Assembly: GCF_947492455.1 (NCBI RefSeq)
Contig: NZ_CANLNB010000001.1
Span: forward strand, 186,001 to 250,000
Direction: 5' to 3'
DNA from: an uncultured Aliiroseovarius sp.
GTDB taxonomy: Bacteria > Pseudomonadota > Alphaproteobacteria > Rhodobacterales > Rhodobacteraceae
Length of the DNA stretch: 64,000 nucleotides
A program made the translations under genes and the position numbers. Of the stretch, positions 45,975-54,140 are shown piece after piece. The notes beneath the pieces were generated by a model. That model was not told where the DNA came from and searched no databases. It saw only the letters and a program-made list of their open reading frames with translations. Positions within the stretch are counted from its first letter, which is position 1. Each line of letters starts with the position of its first letter.

Positions 45975-46466
45975 ATGGGTAAAATCATCCCAATCATTCT
46001 GGCTCTGATCGGGCTTGGTGTCGGTGCTGGGGCAGGCATGATGCTTCAGCCTGAACCAGAACCTGTGGTGATGAACCCGTGCGGAGACACGGATACCGCC
46101 GAAAAAGATGACCATAAAGACATGGACGAGGACACGCCCTCGGACACCGAATTCGTGAAGATTAACAACCAATTCGTTGTGCCTGTCGTCGCAGATGGCA
46201 ATATCTCGTCCTTGGTCGTGATGTCCTTGAATATCGAGGTCGACCTGGGCGGTCGCGAAACAGTCTACCAGCGCGAACCCAAGCTACGTGACGAGTTTCT
46301 TCAGGTGATGTTTAACCACGCCAATACGGGTGGGTTCGACGGCGTGTTCACGCAATCAAGCCGCTTGGATCCCCTGCGCTCGGCCCTGCTTGAGGTGGCA
46401 CAGTCCATTCTGGGACCGAGCGTGAAAGATGTGTTGGTAACAAACATCGTGCGGCAGGACACCTAA
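45975..46466 (+). CDS. fliL: Flagellar basal body-associated protein FliL
   Basis: Stator-associated membrane protein, 163 residues: one N-terminal helix (PIILALIGLGVGAGAGMM), an acidic linker with many Asp and Glu at about 40-58, and the periplasmic FliL domain (VKINNQFVVPVV, then VMSLNIEVD). It is the last gene of this operon in the window. Confidence 0.85.
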   Translation: MGKIIPIILALIGLGVGAGAGMMLQPEPEPVVMNPCGDTDTAEKDDHKDMDEDTPSDTEFVKINNQFVVPVVADGNISSLVVMSLNIEVDLGGRETVYQREPKLRDEFLQVMFNHANTGGFDGVFTQSSRLDPLRSALLEVAQSILGPSVKDVLVTNIVRQDT

Positions 46467-46551
46467 GATTTGGTTGGCCGGCGTTGTGCCCCTTGAAACA
46501 CTTCAACCTGCCCGGTGATGTTGCTAGTCTGCCCCAAAGGGAGACCATTGA

Positions 46552-47205
46552 ATGCAGTTGAAATCCGTGGACGTGTCGAAGACCGCCTCAGCCACCACTA
46601 TTATTTTCGAGGCGTTGAAACAGGCCATCGTCGAAGGTGAGCTGGAGGACGGGACCCCGCTGCGGCAAGACGAAATTGCGAAGATGTTCAACACGTCGCG
46701 CATCCCAGTTCGCGAGGCCATCCTGAAGCTAGAAGAGCACGGGTTGGTAACATCGCAGCGCTATAAAGGAGCGGTTGTCTCGTCCCTGTCGCAGGATGAG
46801 GTGCGCGAGATCTTCGACTTTCGTGCTTTGCTAGAGCCGCATGTCATCGCGCAAGCCGTGCCGAAAATGGATGCCGAAACGCTGCGCACCGCGCGGGGGT
46901 ACTACGAGGCGCTGGCCTCGTCGAACGACTCCTCGGAATGGGGCGATCTGAACCGGAAGTTCCACGCGACACATTACGCCGCCAGTGGCCTGACCTATCA
47001 TCTGGCTGCCATCGACAACGCCCTGAACCGGATCGACCGCTATCTGCGGGCGCGCATCATGATGGATGATGGCATGATCCGCGCCAATCATGATCACCTG
47101 ATGATCCAAGAAGCCTGCGAGGCCGGAGACGCGGATAGAGCGGCCGATTTGACGCTGACGCATATTCAAGAAGCACGCGACAAGCTGTTGGCCTATTTTG
47201 GGTAA
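46552..47205 (+). CDS. GntR-family (FCD domain) transcriptional regulator
   Basis: 217 residues: winged helix-turn-helix of the GntR type at about 20-80 (PLRQDEIAKMFNTSRIPVREA), then a helical FCD ligand domain with the metal-binding Asp/His set (NRKFHATHYAA, ANHDHLMIQEA). It is convergent with the FAH and hydrolase genes and may regulate them or the ABC transporter. Ribosome site AAGGGAG. Confidence 0.9.
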   Translation: MQLKSVDVSKTASATTIIFEALKQAIVEGELEDGTPLRQDEIAKMFNTSRIPVREAILKLEEHGLVTSQRYKGAVVSSLSQDEVREIFDFRALLEPHVIAQAVPKMDAETLRTARGYYEALASSNDSSEWGDLNRKFHATHYAASGLTYHLAAIDNALNRIDRYLRARIMMDDGMIRANHDHLMIQEACEAGDADRAADLTLTHIQEARDKLLAYFG

Positions 47206-47211
47206 GCCGTC

Positions 47212-47898
47212 CTAGGCGATATGCGTGGTGACGCTGCCCAGCCCGTCGATCTGCGCAACGCATGTGTCGCCTGACTGAAGCGGTCCAACATTTTCCGGCG
47301 TTCCGGTGAAAATCAGATCACCCGCGCTGAGCTCAACCAGCGTCGACAGATAGGCAATCACATCGGCCACCGGCCAGATCAGGTCAGAGATGTCCGAGTT
47401 CTGGCGCGTCTCTCCATTCACGCTCAGCGAAATGGCGCCTTTAGTGAAATGCCCGACCTCGGCCACGGGATGCAGCGCGCCGCAAGGGGCGGAACGGTCG
47501 AACCCCTTGGCCATATCCCACGGACGCCCGTTGGACTTCGCGTCCGCCTGAACATCGCGCCGGGTCAGGTCGTTGCCGACTGCATAGCCCCAGACATGAT
47601 CCAGCGCGGCGGCGGCGGCGATGTTTGCACCGCCTTTGCCGATCGCCACGACCAGCTCGACCTCGTGATGCAGGTTCGACGTGCCCGGCGGATACGGGAT
47701 ACTTGCGCCATCCGCGACCAGTGCGTCGGCAGGTTTCGAAAAGAAGAAGGGCAGCTCCCGATCCGGGTTCGACCCCATCTCGCGCGCGTGGGCGGCGTAG
47801 TTTTGTCCAACGGAGAAAATCCGGCGTACCGGGAATTTCTGGTCCGAGCCAGCGATGGGAAGAAACGGTTGTGCGGGAGCGGGAATGGCCCAAGTCAT
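47212..47898 (-). CDS. Fumarylacetoacetate hydrolase-family protein
   Basis: 228 residues with the FAH fold: IFSVGQNYAAHAREMG, the metal-binding acidic block HHEVELVVAIG, and VGNDLTRRD. Members hydrolyse C-C bonds of acylpyruvates or decarboxylate oxaloacetate. The ATG at 47898 overlaps the stop of the upstream hydrolase gene (ATGA), so both act together. The substrate is unknown. Confidence 0.88.
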   Translation of the reverse strand: MTWAIPAPAQPFLPIAGSDQKFPVRRIFSVGQNYAAHAREMGSNPDRELPFFFSKPADALVADGASIPYPPGTSNLHHEVELVVAIGKGGANIAAAAALDHVWGYAVGNDLTRRDVQADAKSNGRPWDMAKGFDRSAPCGALHPVAEVGHFTKGAISLSVNGETRQNSDISDLIWPVADVIAYLSTLVELSAGDLIFTGTPENVGPLQSGDTCVAQIDGLGSVTTHIA

Positions 47899-48731
47899 TT
47901 CAGGAACACCTTGCCTTTCATCGTGTCTGCAATCGGCGCGCCCATCAGGGACAGCACTGTGGGCGCAAGCTGAGTTTGGCACAGAATATCGCTGTCATCG
48001 ACCACGTCCGCATCTCCGAAATAGTAAAGCGCGACGTCTTGTTGCACGTCCTCGTGCCCGCCGTGATGGCCACGATCGGTCTGGCCGTGATCGGCGGTGA
48101 CGATCACCTCGTATCCCTGATCCCGCCAGCGCTTGATGAAGGGGGCCATCTGTTCATCCATCGCGAAACATGCGTGATCCATTTCGCTGCAATCATGCCC
48201 GAACCGGTGGCCCATGCTGTCCAGCGTACAGGTGTGCAGAATGCCATAGTCGATCCCCTTACGCTCGCACAACATGGTCAGCGTGCCGAACAGGTCGACA
48301 TCCGCGGGGGTGCATTGGTTGATCATCCCATAGCCGGTCATCGTGTGAAAACGGCCGTGGTTGATCGAGGTGCTTTCGGGCTCGTCATATTCCACATCGC
48401 GCACCACATCGAAGGGCGCGCGATTGAAGAACTCGGACCAGAAGGAATGCGTGACCGCGCCGGTTACGCCGCCAGCCTTGCGCACCTGGCTGAAGATGTC
48501 GTCATGCGACAGACGAAAGACATCGTGATTGCCAGTGCAACCGTGCTCCTGCGGGGTCACGCCCGTATGGATCGACGCGTAGCAACTGGCCGATGTCGAC
48601 GGCAACACGGCACGCATCTTCAGAAGCTTCGCGTCACCCGACTGCACCCAGCCTTCCAGATTGCCAAACAACCGACGCCAGTTACGGTGCGGCACCCCGT
48701 CGATGATGAGAAGCAGGAGTTTTCTGTCCAT
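47895..48731 (-). CDS. Alkaline phosphatase-superfamily phosphodiesterase/hydrolase
   Basis: 278-residue two-metal hydrolase. The first metal Asp11 is in LLLLIIDGVP, the nucleophile Thr46 in LPSTSASC, and the later metal ligands in DSMGHRFGHD and TADHGQTDRGHHGGH. This pattern is that of nucleotide pyrophosphatase/phosphodiesterases and phosphonoacetate hydrolases. No signal peptide is seen, so it acts in the cytoplasm. It is coupled to the FAH-family gene and upstream of the convergent GntR gene. Confidence 0.85.
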   Translation of the reverse strand: MDRKLLLLIIDGVPHRNWRRLFGNLEGWVQSGDAKLLKMRAVLPSTSASCYASIHTGVTPQEHGCTGNHDVFRLSHDDIFSQVRKAGGVTGAVTHSFWSEFFNRAPFDVVRDVEYDEPESTSINHGRFHTMTGYGMINQCTPADVDLFGTLTMLCERKGIDYGILHTCTLDSMGHRFGHDCSEMDHACFAMDEQMAPFIKRWRDQGYEVIVTADHGQTDRGHHGGHEDVQQDVALYYFGDADVVDDSDILCQTQLAPTVLSLMGAPIADTMKGKVFLK

Positions 48732-48830
48732 GTCAGCGCCCTTCCAGATTGCGCATTGATTTTCCCAAGACTAGGCGCGGGGCGTCACGGATTTATGTAA
48801 CAGACGCGCCAAATTGGGTCGGTTTTGGTC

Positions 48831-48869
48831 TGAAGAAAAGAAAACGGGGGCGCAAGTGCAGCGCCCCCG
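48831..48869 (-). terminator. Rho-independent terminator of the oligopeptide-type ABC operon
   Basis: Perfect 9-bp stem CGGGGGCGC / GCGCCCCCG (48845-48853, 48861-48869), 21 bases after the ATPase stop, followed on the minus strand by TTTTCTTTTCTTC. Confidence 0.88.
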
Positions 48870-48889
48870 ATATGTTCGAGTTCCAGCAA

Positions 48890-50527
48890 TCAGTTGCCGG
48901 CGCTTTCCATCTTGCGGTTCTGCACGACCTCTTCCAGCCAACCCAGCCGCATCTCGGGGACGGAACTGAGCAGCAGGTCGGTATAGTCGTCGAACGGAGG
49001 CGCCAGCACCTCGGCCTTGGGGCCATAGCGCACGACGCGGCCCTGATACATCACGGCAATTGAATCCGCGATGGCCTTCACCGTCGCAAGGTCGTGGGTG
49101 ATGAACAGATAGGCGACATTTTCGATCTTCTGGAGGTTCTCGAGAAGCTTCAAAATGCCGTCCGCCACCAGCGGATCCAGCGCCGAGGTCACCTCGTCAC
49201 AGATGATGACCTTGGGCTTGGCGGCCAATGCGCGGGCGATACAGACACGCTGTTTCTGACCACCTGACAGTTCCGCCGGGTAGCGGTCGATGAATTCGAC
49301 CCCCAGTTCGATCTCGTCCAGAAGTTCGATGATCCGCGCGCGCTTTTCCTTGCCCTTCATGCCGAAATAGAATTCCAGCGGACGACCGATGATCGTGCCC
49401 ACGGTCTGACGCGGGTTCATGGCGACATCCGCCATTTGATAGATCATCTGCAACTCGCGCAGATCCTCGCGCGAGCGGCCCTCAAGATCCGGCGACAGGT
49501 CACGCCCGTCGAAATGGATCTTGCCTTCGCGCGGCGGCAACAGGCCGGTGATCACGCGGGCTGTGGTCGACTTACCCGACCCGGATTCGCCCACAACGGC
49601 CAGGGTTTGGCCCGGGTGAAGCTCCATCGTGACATTGTGCAACACGTCGAAGTTGGTGCCCTTGTAGCGGGCGGTGACGTTTTCCACGGTCAGAACCGGG
49701 TTGTCCGTTGGCGGCTTGCCGTCGTGCTGGGTGGACCGGACCGACACCAGATCGCGGGTATATTCCTCAACGGGATGGTTGATGATCTGATCCGTGGTGC
49801 CATGCTCGACCATGTCGCCCATACGCAGCACCATGATCTCGTCCGAGACCTGAGCCACCACCGCAAGGTCGTGCGTGATATAAAGCGCCGCAACGCCAGT
49901 ATCCCGAATGGCATCCTTGATCGCCATCAGAACGTCGATCTGCGTGGTCACATCCAGCGCCGTGGTGGGTTCGTCGAACACCACCAAATCGGGCTCGGGG
50001 CACAGGGCCAAAGCCGTCATGCAGCGTTGCAACTGACCACCCGACACCTGGTGCGGATAGCGATTGCCGATGTTTTCAGGATCCGGCAGACCTAGCTTGG
50101 TAAACAGCTCTACCGCACGTGCTTCAGCCTCTTTCTTCGAGAACTTGCCTTGGTGCAGAGACGCTTCGATCACCTGCTCCATGATCTTCTTGGCGGGGTT
50201 AAAGCTGGCCGCAGCCGACTGGCTAACATAGGTCACCTCGGTTCCGCGCAGCTTGCGCAGGTCGCGCAGGTTGGTGCCAAGGATCTCGCGACCATTGACC
50301 CAGACCTTACCGCCGGTGATCTCAACCCCACCTCGACCATAGGCCATCGAAGCCAGACCGATGGTGGACTTACCAGCACCCGATTCCCCGATCAGGCCAA
50401 GAACCTTGCCCTTCTCAAGTTCAAAGGACACGCCGTGCACGATGTCGATGTTTCGGGGTTTTTCGCCGGGAGGATAAATCCGCGCGCCGATTTTCAGGTC
50501 TTCGACCTTCAGAAGCGTATCGCTCAT
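48890..50527 (-). CDS. Oligopeptide-type ABC transporter ATPase, fused DppD-DppF
   Basis: 545 residues with two complete ABC ATPase domains in one chain: Walker A GESGAGKST and GESGSGKST, signature motifs VSGGQLQRC and LSGGQKQRV, Walker B VVFDEPTTALD and IICDEVTSALD. It energises the two permeases downstream of the binding protein. The start overlaps the upstream permease stop by four bases. Confidence 0.94.
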   Translation of the reverse strand: MSDTLLKVEDLKIGARIYPPGEKPRNIDIVHGVSFELEKGKVLGLIGESGAGKSTIGLASMAYGRGGVEITGGKVWVNGREILGTNLRDLRKLRGTEVTYVSQSAAASFNPAKKIMEQVIEASLHQGKFSKKEAEARAVELFTKLGLPDPENIGNRYPHQVSGGQLQRCMTALALCPEPDLVVFDEPTTALDVTTQIDVLMAIKDAIRDTGVAALYITHDLAVVAQVSDEIMVLRMGDMVEHGTTDQIINHPVEEYTRDLVSVRSTQHDGKPPTDNPVLTVENVTARYKGTNFDVLHNVTMELHPGQTLAVVGESGSGKSTTARVITGLLPPREGKIHFDGRDLSPDLEGRSREDLRELQMIYQMADVAMNPRQTVGTIIGRPLEFYFGMKGKEKRARIIELLDEIELGVEFIDRYPAELSGGQKQRVCIARALAAKPKVIICDEVTSALDPLVADGILKLLENLQKIENVAYLFITHDLATVKAIADSIAVMYQGRVVRYGPKAEVLAPPFDDYTDLLLSSVPEMRLGWLEEVVQNRKMESAGN

Positions 50528-51339
50528 CCGCGGCCTCCTTTCAGGCTGGTGGTGCGGTTCAGCACCCAGTCGGCAACAAGGTTCACGGAAATTGCCAGCG
50601 TCGCGATGGCCACAGCGGGCACAAGGGCTGCCGGGATGCCATAGACGATGCCGTCTTTGTTTTCCTTCACGATGCCGCCCCAGTCAGCGTTGGGCGGTTG
50701 CACGCCAAGGCCAAGGAACGAAAGCGTCGACACGAACAGCACTGCGAAGATAAAGCGCAGGCCCATTTCCGCCACCAGAGGCGACAGCGCGTTGGGCAGG
50801 ATCTCGCGGAAGATAACCCAGCGACGGCCTTCACCGCGCAGTTTGGCAGCTTCAACGAAGTCCATGACGTTGATGTCCACCGCAACCGCACGGGCCAGAC
50901 GATAGACACGGGTCGAATCCAGAAGACCCATCACAAGTATCAGGATGAACAGCGTCACCGGCATAACCGACAAAACAACCAGTGCGAAGATCAGGGTCGG
51001 GATCGACATGATCAGGTCGACGAAGCGGCTCATCACCTGATCGACCCAGCCGCCGACAACGGCTGCCGTGAAGCCAAGGATCGAGCCCAGCGTGAAGCTG
51101 AGGATCGTGGCCGCGGTGGCGATGAAGATCGTCGTCCGCCCGCCATAGATCATACGGGTCAGCAGATCACGGCCGATATTGTCGGTGCCCAGCCAGTGCT
51201 CGGACGAAGAAGGCTCCCAGACGTCACCGACGATTTCAGTCATCGAATAGGGCGCAATCAATGGGGCGAAGACTGCCACAAAGAAATACAGCCCGGTGAA
51301 AAACAGGCCAATCAAGGCCGCGGGGGGTATTCTCATCAT
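50524..51339 (-). CDS. Oligopeptide-type ABC transporter permease, DppC-like
   Basis: 271 residues, about six membrane helices. The family element HWLGTDNIGRDLLTRMIYGG is at 50-70, and the EAA loop (EAAKLRGEGRRWVIFREILP) is present. It overlaps both its neighbours by four bases. Confidence 0.94.
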   Translation of the reverse strand: MMRIPPAALIGLFFTGLYFFVAVFAPLIAPYSMTEIVGDVWEPSSSEHWLGTDNIGRDLLTRMIYGGRTTIFIATAATILSFTLGSILGFTAAVVGGWVDQVMSRFVDLIMSIPTLIFALVVLSVMPVTLFILILVMGLLDSTRVYRLARAVAVDINVMDFVEAAKLRGEGRRWVIFREILPNALSPLVAEMGLRFIFAVLFVSTLSFLGLGVQPPNADWGGIVKENKDGIVYGIPAALVPAVAIATLAISVNLVADWVLNRTTSLKGGRG

Positions 51340-52292
51340 TTCGGATGCCTCAGCCTTGGGTTCGCCAGGATCGACACGATGTCAGCCACCATGTTCAATC
51401 CGATGTAGACCGCCGCAAAGATCAGACCGCAGGCCTGCACAACGGGCACGTCACGTTTGGCCACGTGGTCGACCAGATACTGGCCCATGCCGGGATAGAC
51501 GAAGACCACCTCGACAACCACAACGCCCACGACAAGGTACGCAAGGTTCAGCATGACCACGTTCACGACCGGCGCAATGGCGTTCGGGAAAGCGTGGCGC
51601 GCGATGACCTGAAAACTTGTCAGACCCTTCAGCTCAGCCGTCTCGATATAGGCCGACTGCATCACGTTCAGAATGGCGGCACGCGTCATGCGCATCATGT
51701 GCGCCAGCACGACCATGGTCAGAACGGTAACGGGCAGTGCAATCGCGCTAAGCTTTTCGCCCAGAGACATGCTGTCATAGATCGTGGACACGGTCGGTGC
51801 CCAGCCCAGTTTCACGCCGACATAGTACATCAGCACGTAACCGATCAGGAATTCCGGAACCGAGATCGATGCCAGCGTCACCGCCGAAATCAGCTTGTCC
51901 GGCCACCGCTCGCGATAGCGCACGGCAAGCAGGCCAAGGAAAATGGCCAGCGGCACGGCAACAACTGCGGCCCAGAAGGCCAGGAACAGCGTGTTTTTCA
52001 GACGCCCGCCAAGGCTGTCGACAATGTCACGCCCGTTGGTCAGGGCTGTGCCAAGGTCGCCCTGCAATGCACCGAACAGCCAGTTGAAATAGCGTGTGGT
52101 TGCAGGTTGATCCATGCCCAGCTCTTTGCGCAGGTTGGCAAGGCTTTCGGGCGTGGCGGATTGTCCAAGGATGTTTTGTGCGACGTCACCCGGAAGGATG
52201 GTGGTGCCCGCAAAGATCAGCACCGACGCTGCGAGAAGCAGAAGGGTGCTCAGCGCTAAGCGCTGAGCAACCAGTTTAAGGACGGGATGCAT
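51336..52292 (-). CDS. Oligopeptide-type ABC transporter permease, DppB-like
   Basis: 318 residues, six membrane helices, with the N-terminal block LRKELGMDQPATTRYFNWL typical of DppB/OppB and the EAA-type loop ETAELKGLTSFQVIARHAFP. It starts ten bases after the binding-protein stop. Confidence 0.94.
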   Translation of the reverse strand: MHPVLKLVAQRLALSTLLLLAASVLIFAGTTILPGDVAQNILGQSATPESLANLRKELGMDQPATTRYFNWLFGALQGDLGTALTNGRDIVDSLGGRLKNTLFLAFWAAVVAVPLAIFLGLLAVRYRERWPDKLISAVTLASISVPEFLIGYVLMYYVGVKLGWAPTVSTIYDSMSLGEKLSAIALPVTVLTMVVLAHMMRMTRAAILNVMQSAYIETAELKGLTSFQVIARHAFPNAIAPVVNVVMLNLAYLVVGVVVVEVVFVYPGMGQYLVDHVAKRDVPVVQACGLIFAAVYIGLNMVADIVSILANPRLRHPK

Positions 52293-52301
52293 GTGAATCC
52301 C

Positions 52302-53888
52302 TTATTTCAACCAGCAACGCGAGCCTGCCAGACCGGCCATCAGTTCGGCGTTCGGATCTGGCATATAGCCACCGATATCGTTGCTGACCCCGTCGATGAA
52401 GTCGTTGAACATCGGAGCAATCAGGCCGCCTTCTTCGTGCAGGATGCGGGCCATTTTGCCGTACATCTCTTTGCGCTTGGCTGCATCCAGCTCGGCCTTG
52501 GCAGCTTGCAGAAGACTGTCGAATTCGGCGTTGTTGAAACGGGTGTCGTTCCAGTCAGCGGTCGACAGATACGCAGTCGAGTACATCTGATCCTGAACCG
52601 GACGACCCGTCCAGTAAGACGCACAGAACGGCTGTTTGTTCCAGACTTCCGACCAGTAGCCATCATTCGGCTCACGCTTGATTTCCAGCGGAATGCCAGC
52701 CGCTGCGGCCGACTGCTGGAACAGCTGTGCTGCGTCAACAGCGCCCGGGAACGCGGTTTCAGCGACACGCAGGATGATCGGAGTGCCGTCATGGCCCGAG
52801 TTCTTATAGTGCTCGGCAGCTTTGACAGGGTCATACTCGCGCTGCTCAAGGCTGTCATCAAACAGCGGGTAAGCTGCGTTGATCGGAATGTCGTTGCCGA
52901 CACCGCCATAGCCACGCAGGATCTTGTCCACCATTTCCTGACGGTTGATTGCGTATTTCAGTGCCAGGCGCAGTTCTTTGTTGTCAAAGGGCGGCGTGTC
53001 GGTGTGCATGATGAACACATAGTGGCCACGGCCCGAGACGTTTTGAACGGTGATGTTCGGCGCACGATCCAGCAGGTTTGCGATTTTCGGATCAACCGAG
53101 TTCACCATGTGTACCTGACCCGACTGCAAAGCCGACATACGGGCGGTCGCGTCATTGATCACCAGAATTTCGACCGAGTCCGCGTGACCTACGCTGTCAT
53201 CCCAGTAGTTTGCGAACTTGGTGAAGGTGTGACGAACGCCCGGCTCGTTGTTTTCGATCTGGTAAGGGCCAGTACCGATCCCCGCGGCGGGATCATCCAT
53301 GCCACCATTGGGCTGAATCACAAGGTGATAGTCAGCCATCAGATAGGGAAGGTCAGCATTCGGTGTATCAAGGTTCAGCGTCAGCGTATTGCCGTTGACC
53401 GACATGCTTTCGATGCCTTTTACGATCCCCAAAGCACCCGATTTGGATTCTTCGTTCGAATGACGCTCGATCGTTTTCATCGCGTCTTCGGCGGTCAGGG
53501 ATTTACCATTGTGGAACTCGACACCCTGACGAATGTTGAAGTGCCAGGTTTTCGCGTCTGCCGAGCTGTCGATGCTTTCGGCAAGGCGCATATCGATCTC
53601 ACCGGTCGGCGAAACGTTTACAAGAGTATCACCCCAGTTACCCAGAGCAGCCCGCGGGGTCTGCGATGCAACCAGACCTGGGTCCAGCGAATCCGTACCG
53701 GCGCCGCCGTTCATACCCAGCTTGATGGTGCCGCCTTTGTTGGGGCCGGCTGCCATGGCCGCGGTCGACAGCATGGTGCTTGCGGCAGCGGTCGACACGC
53801 CCAAGGCGCTTGCGCGACCCATGAAGTCACGACGCGACAGCTTGTTTTCCGCAACGCGCTTGGACAGATATTCTAGTTCTTTCGACAT
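52302..53888 (-). CDS. Oligopeptide-type ABC transporter substrate-binding protein (Tat signal)
   Basis: Family 5 solute-binding protein, 528 residues. The N-terminus has a twin-arginine motif SRRDFM at 18-23 and a hydrophobic stretch ending in AMA, suggesting export in folded form by Tat. The family body has RQGVEFHNGKSLTAEDAMKT and LRLALKYAINRQEMVDKIL. Ligands could be peptides, but this family also carries opines, nickel, glutathione and other compounds. First gene of the four-gene transporter operon. Confidence 0.92.
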   Translation of the reverse strand: MSKELEYLSKRVAENKLSRRDFMGRASALGVSTAAASTMLSTAAMAAGPNKGGTIKLGMNGGAGTDSLDPGLVASQTPRAALGNWGDTLVNVSPTGEIDMRLAESIDSSADAKTWHFNIRQGVEFHNGKSLTAEDAMKTIERHSNEESKSGALGIVKGIESMSVNGNTLTLNLDTPNADLPYLMADYHLVIQPNGGMDDPAAGIGTGPYQIENNEPGVRHTFTKFANYWDDSVGHADSVEILVINDATARMSALQSGQVHMVNSVDPKIANLLDRAPNITVQNVSGRGHYVFIMHTDTPPFDNKELRLALKYAINRQEMVDKILRGYGGVGNDIPINAAYPLFDDSLEQREYDPVKAAEHYKNSGHDGTPIILRVAETAFPGAVDAAQLFQQSAAAAGIPLEIKREPNDGYWSEVWNKQPFCASYWTGRPVQDQMYSTAYLSTADWNDTRFNNAEFDSLLQAAKAELDAAKRKEMYGKMARILHEEGGLIAPMFNDFIDGVSNDIGGYMPDPNAELMAGLAGSRCWLK

Positions 53889-54076
53889 TTATTGCTCCCT
53901 GAGTTTCGGCGCTACCTGTTGGTGCACCGCATTTTATTGGTTCCGGTAACAGAGTTGCCTAGTTGCCGCCGTTCTGCAAGGGCGGTTCCCGACTCTCGAA
54001 TACATGTTTACGACATTAGATGACGCAAAACGGCAAGTTTTATAGCAGAAACGACCGCGGCGGTCGTTCCATTTCC

Positions 54077-54110
54077 AACAAAAAGGGCCGGATAAAATCC
54101 AGCCCTTTCA
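54077..54110 (-). terminator. Rho-independent terminator of the TRAP operon
   Basis: Stem AAAGGGC / GCCCTTT (54082-54088, 54102-54108) with inner GGAT/ATCC pairing, followed on the minus strand by TTTTTGTT, 33 bases after the large permease stop. Confidence 0.85.
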
Positions 54111-54140
54111 ATTATTTATATACTTATCCGCGTTTGTGGA

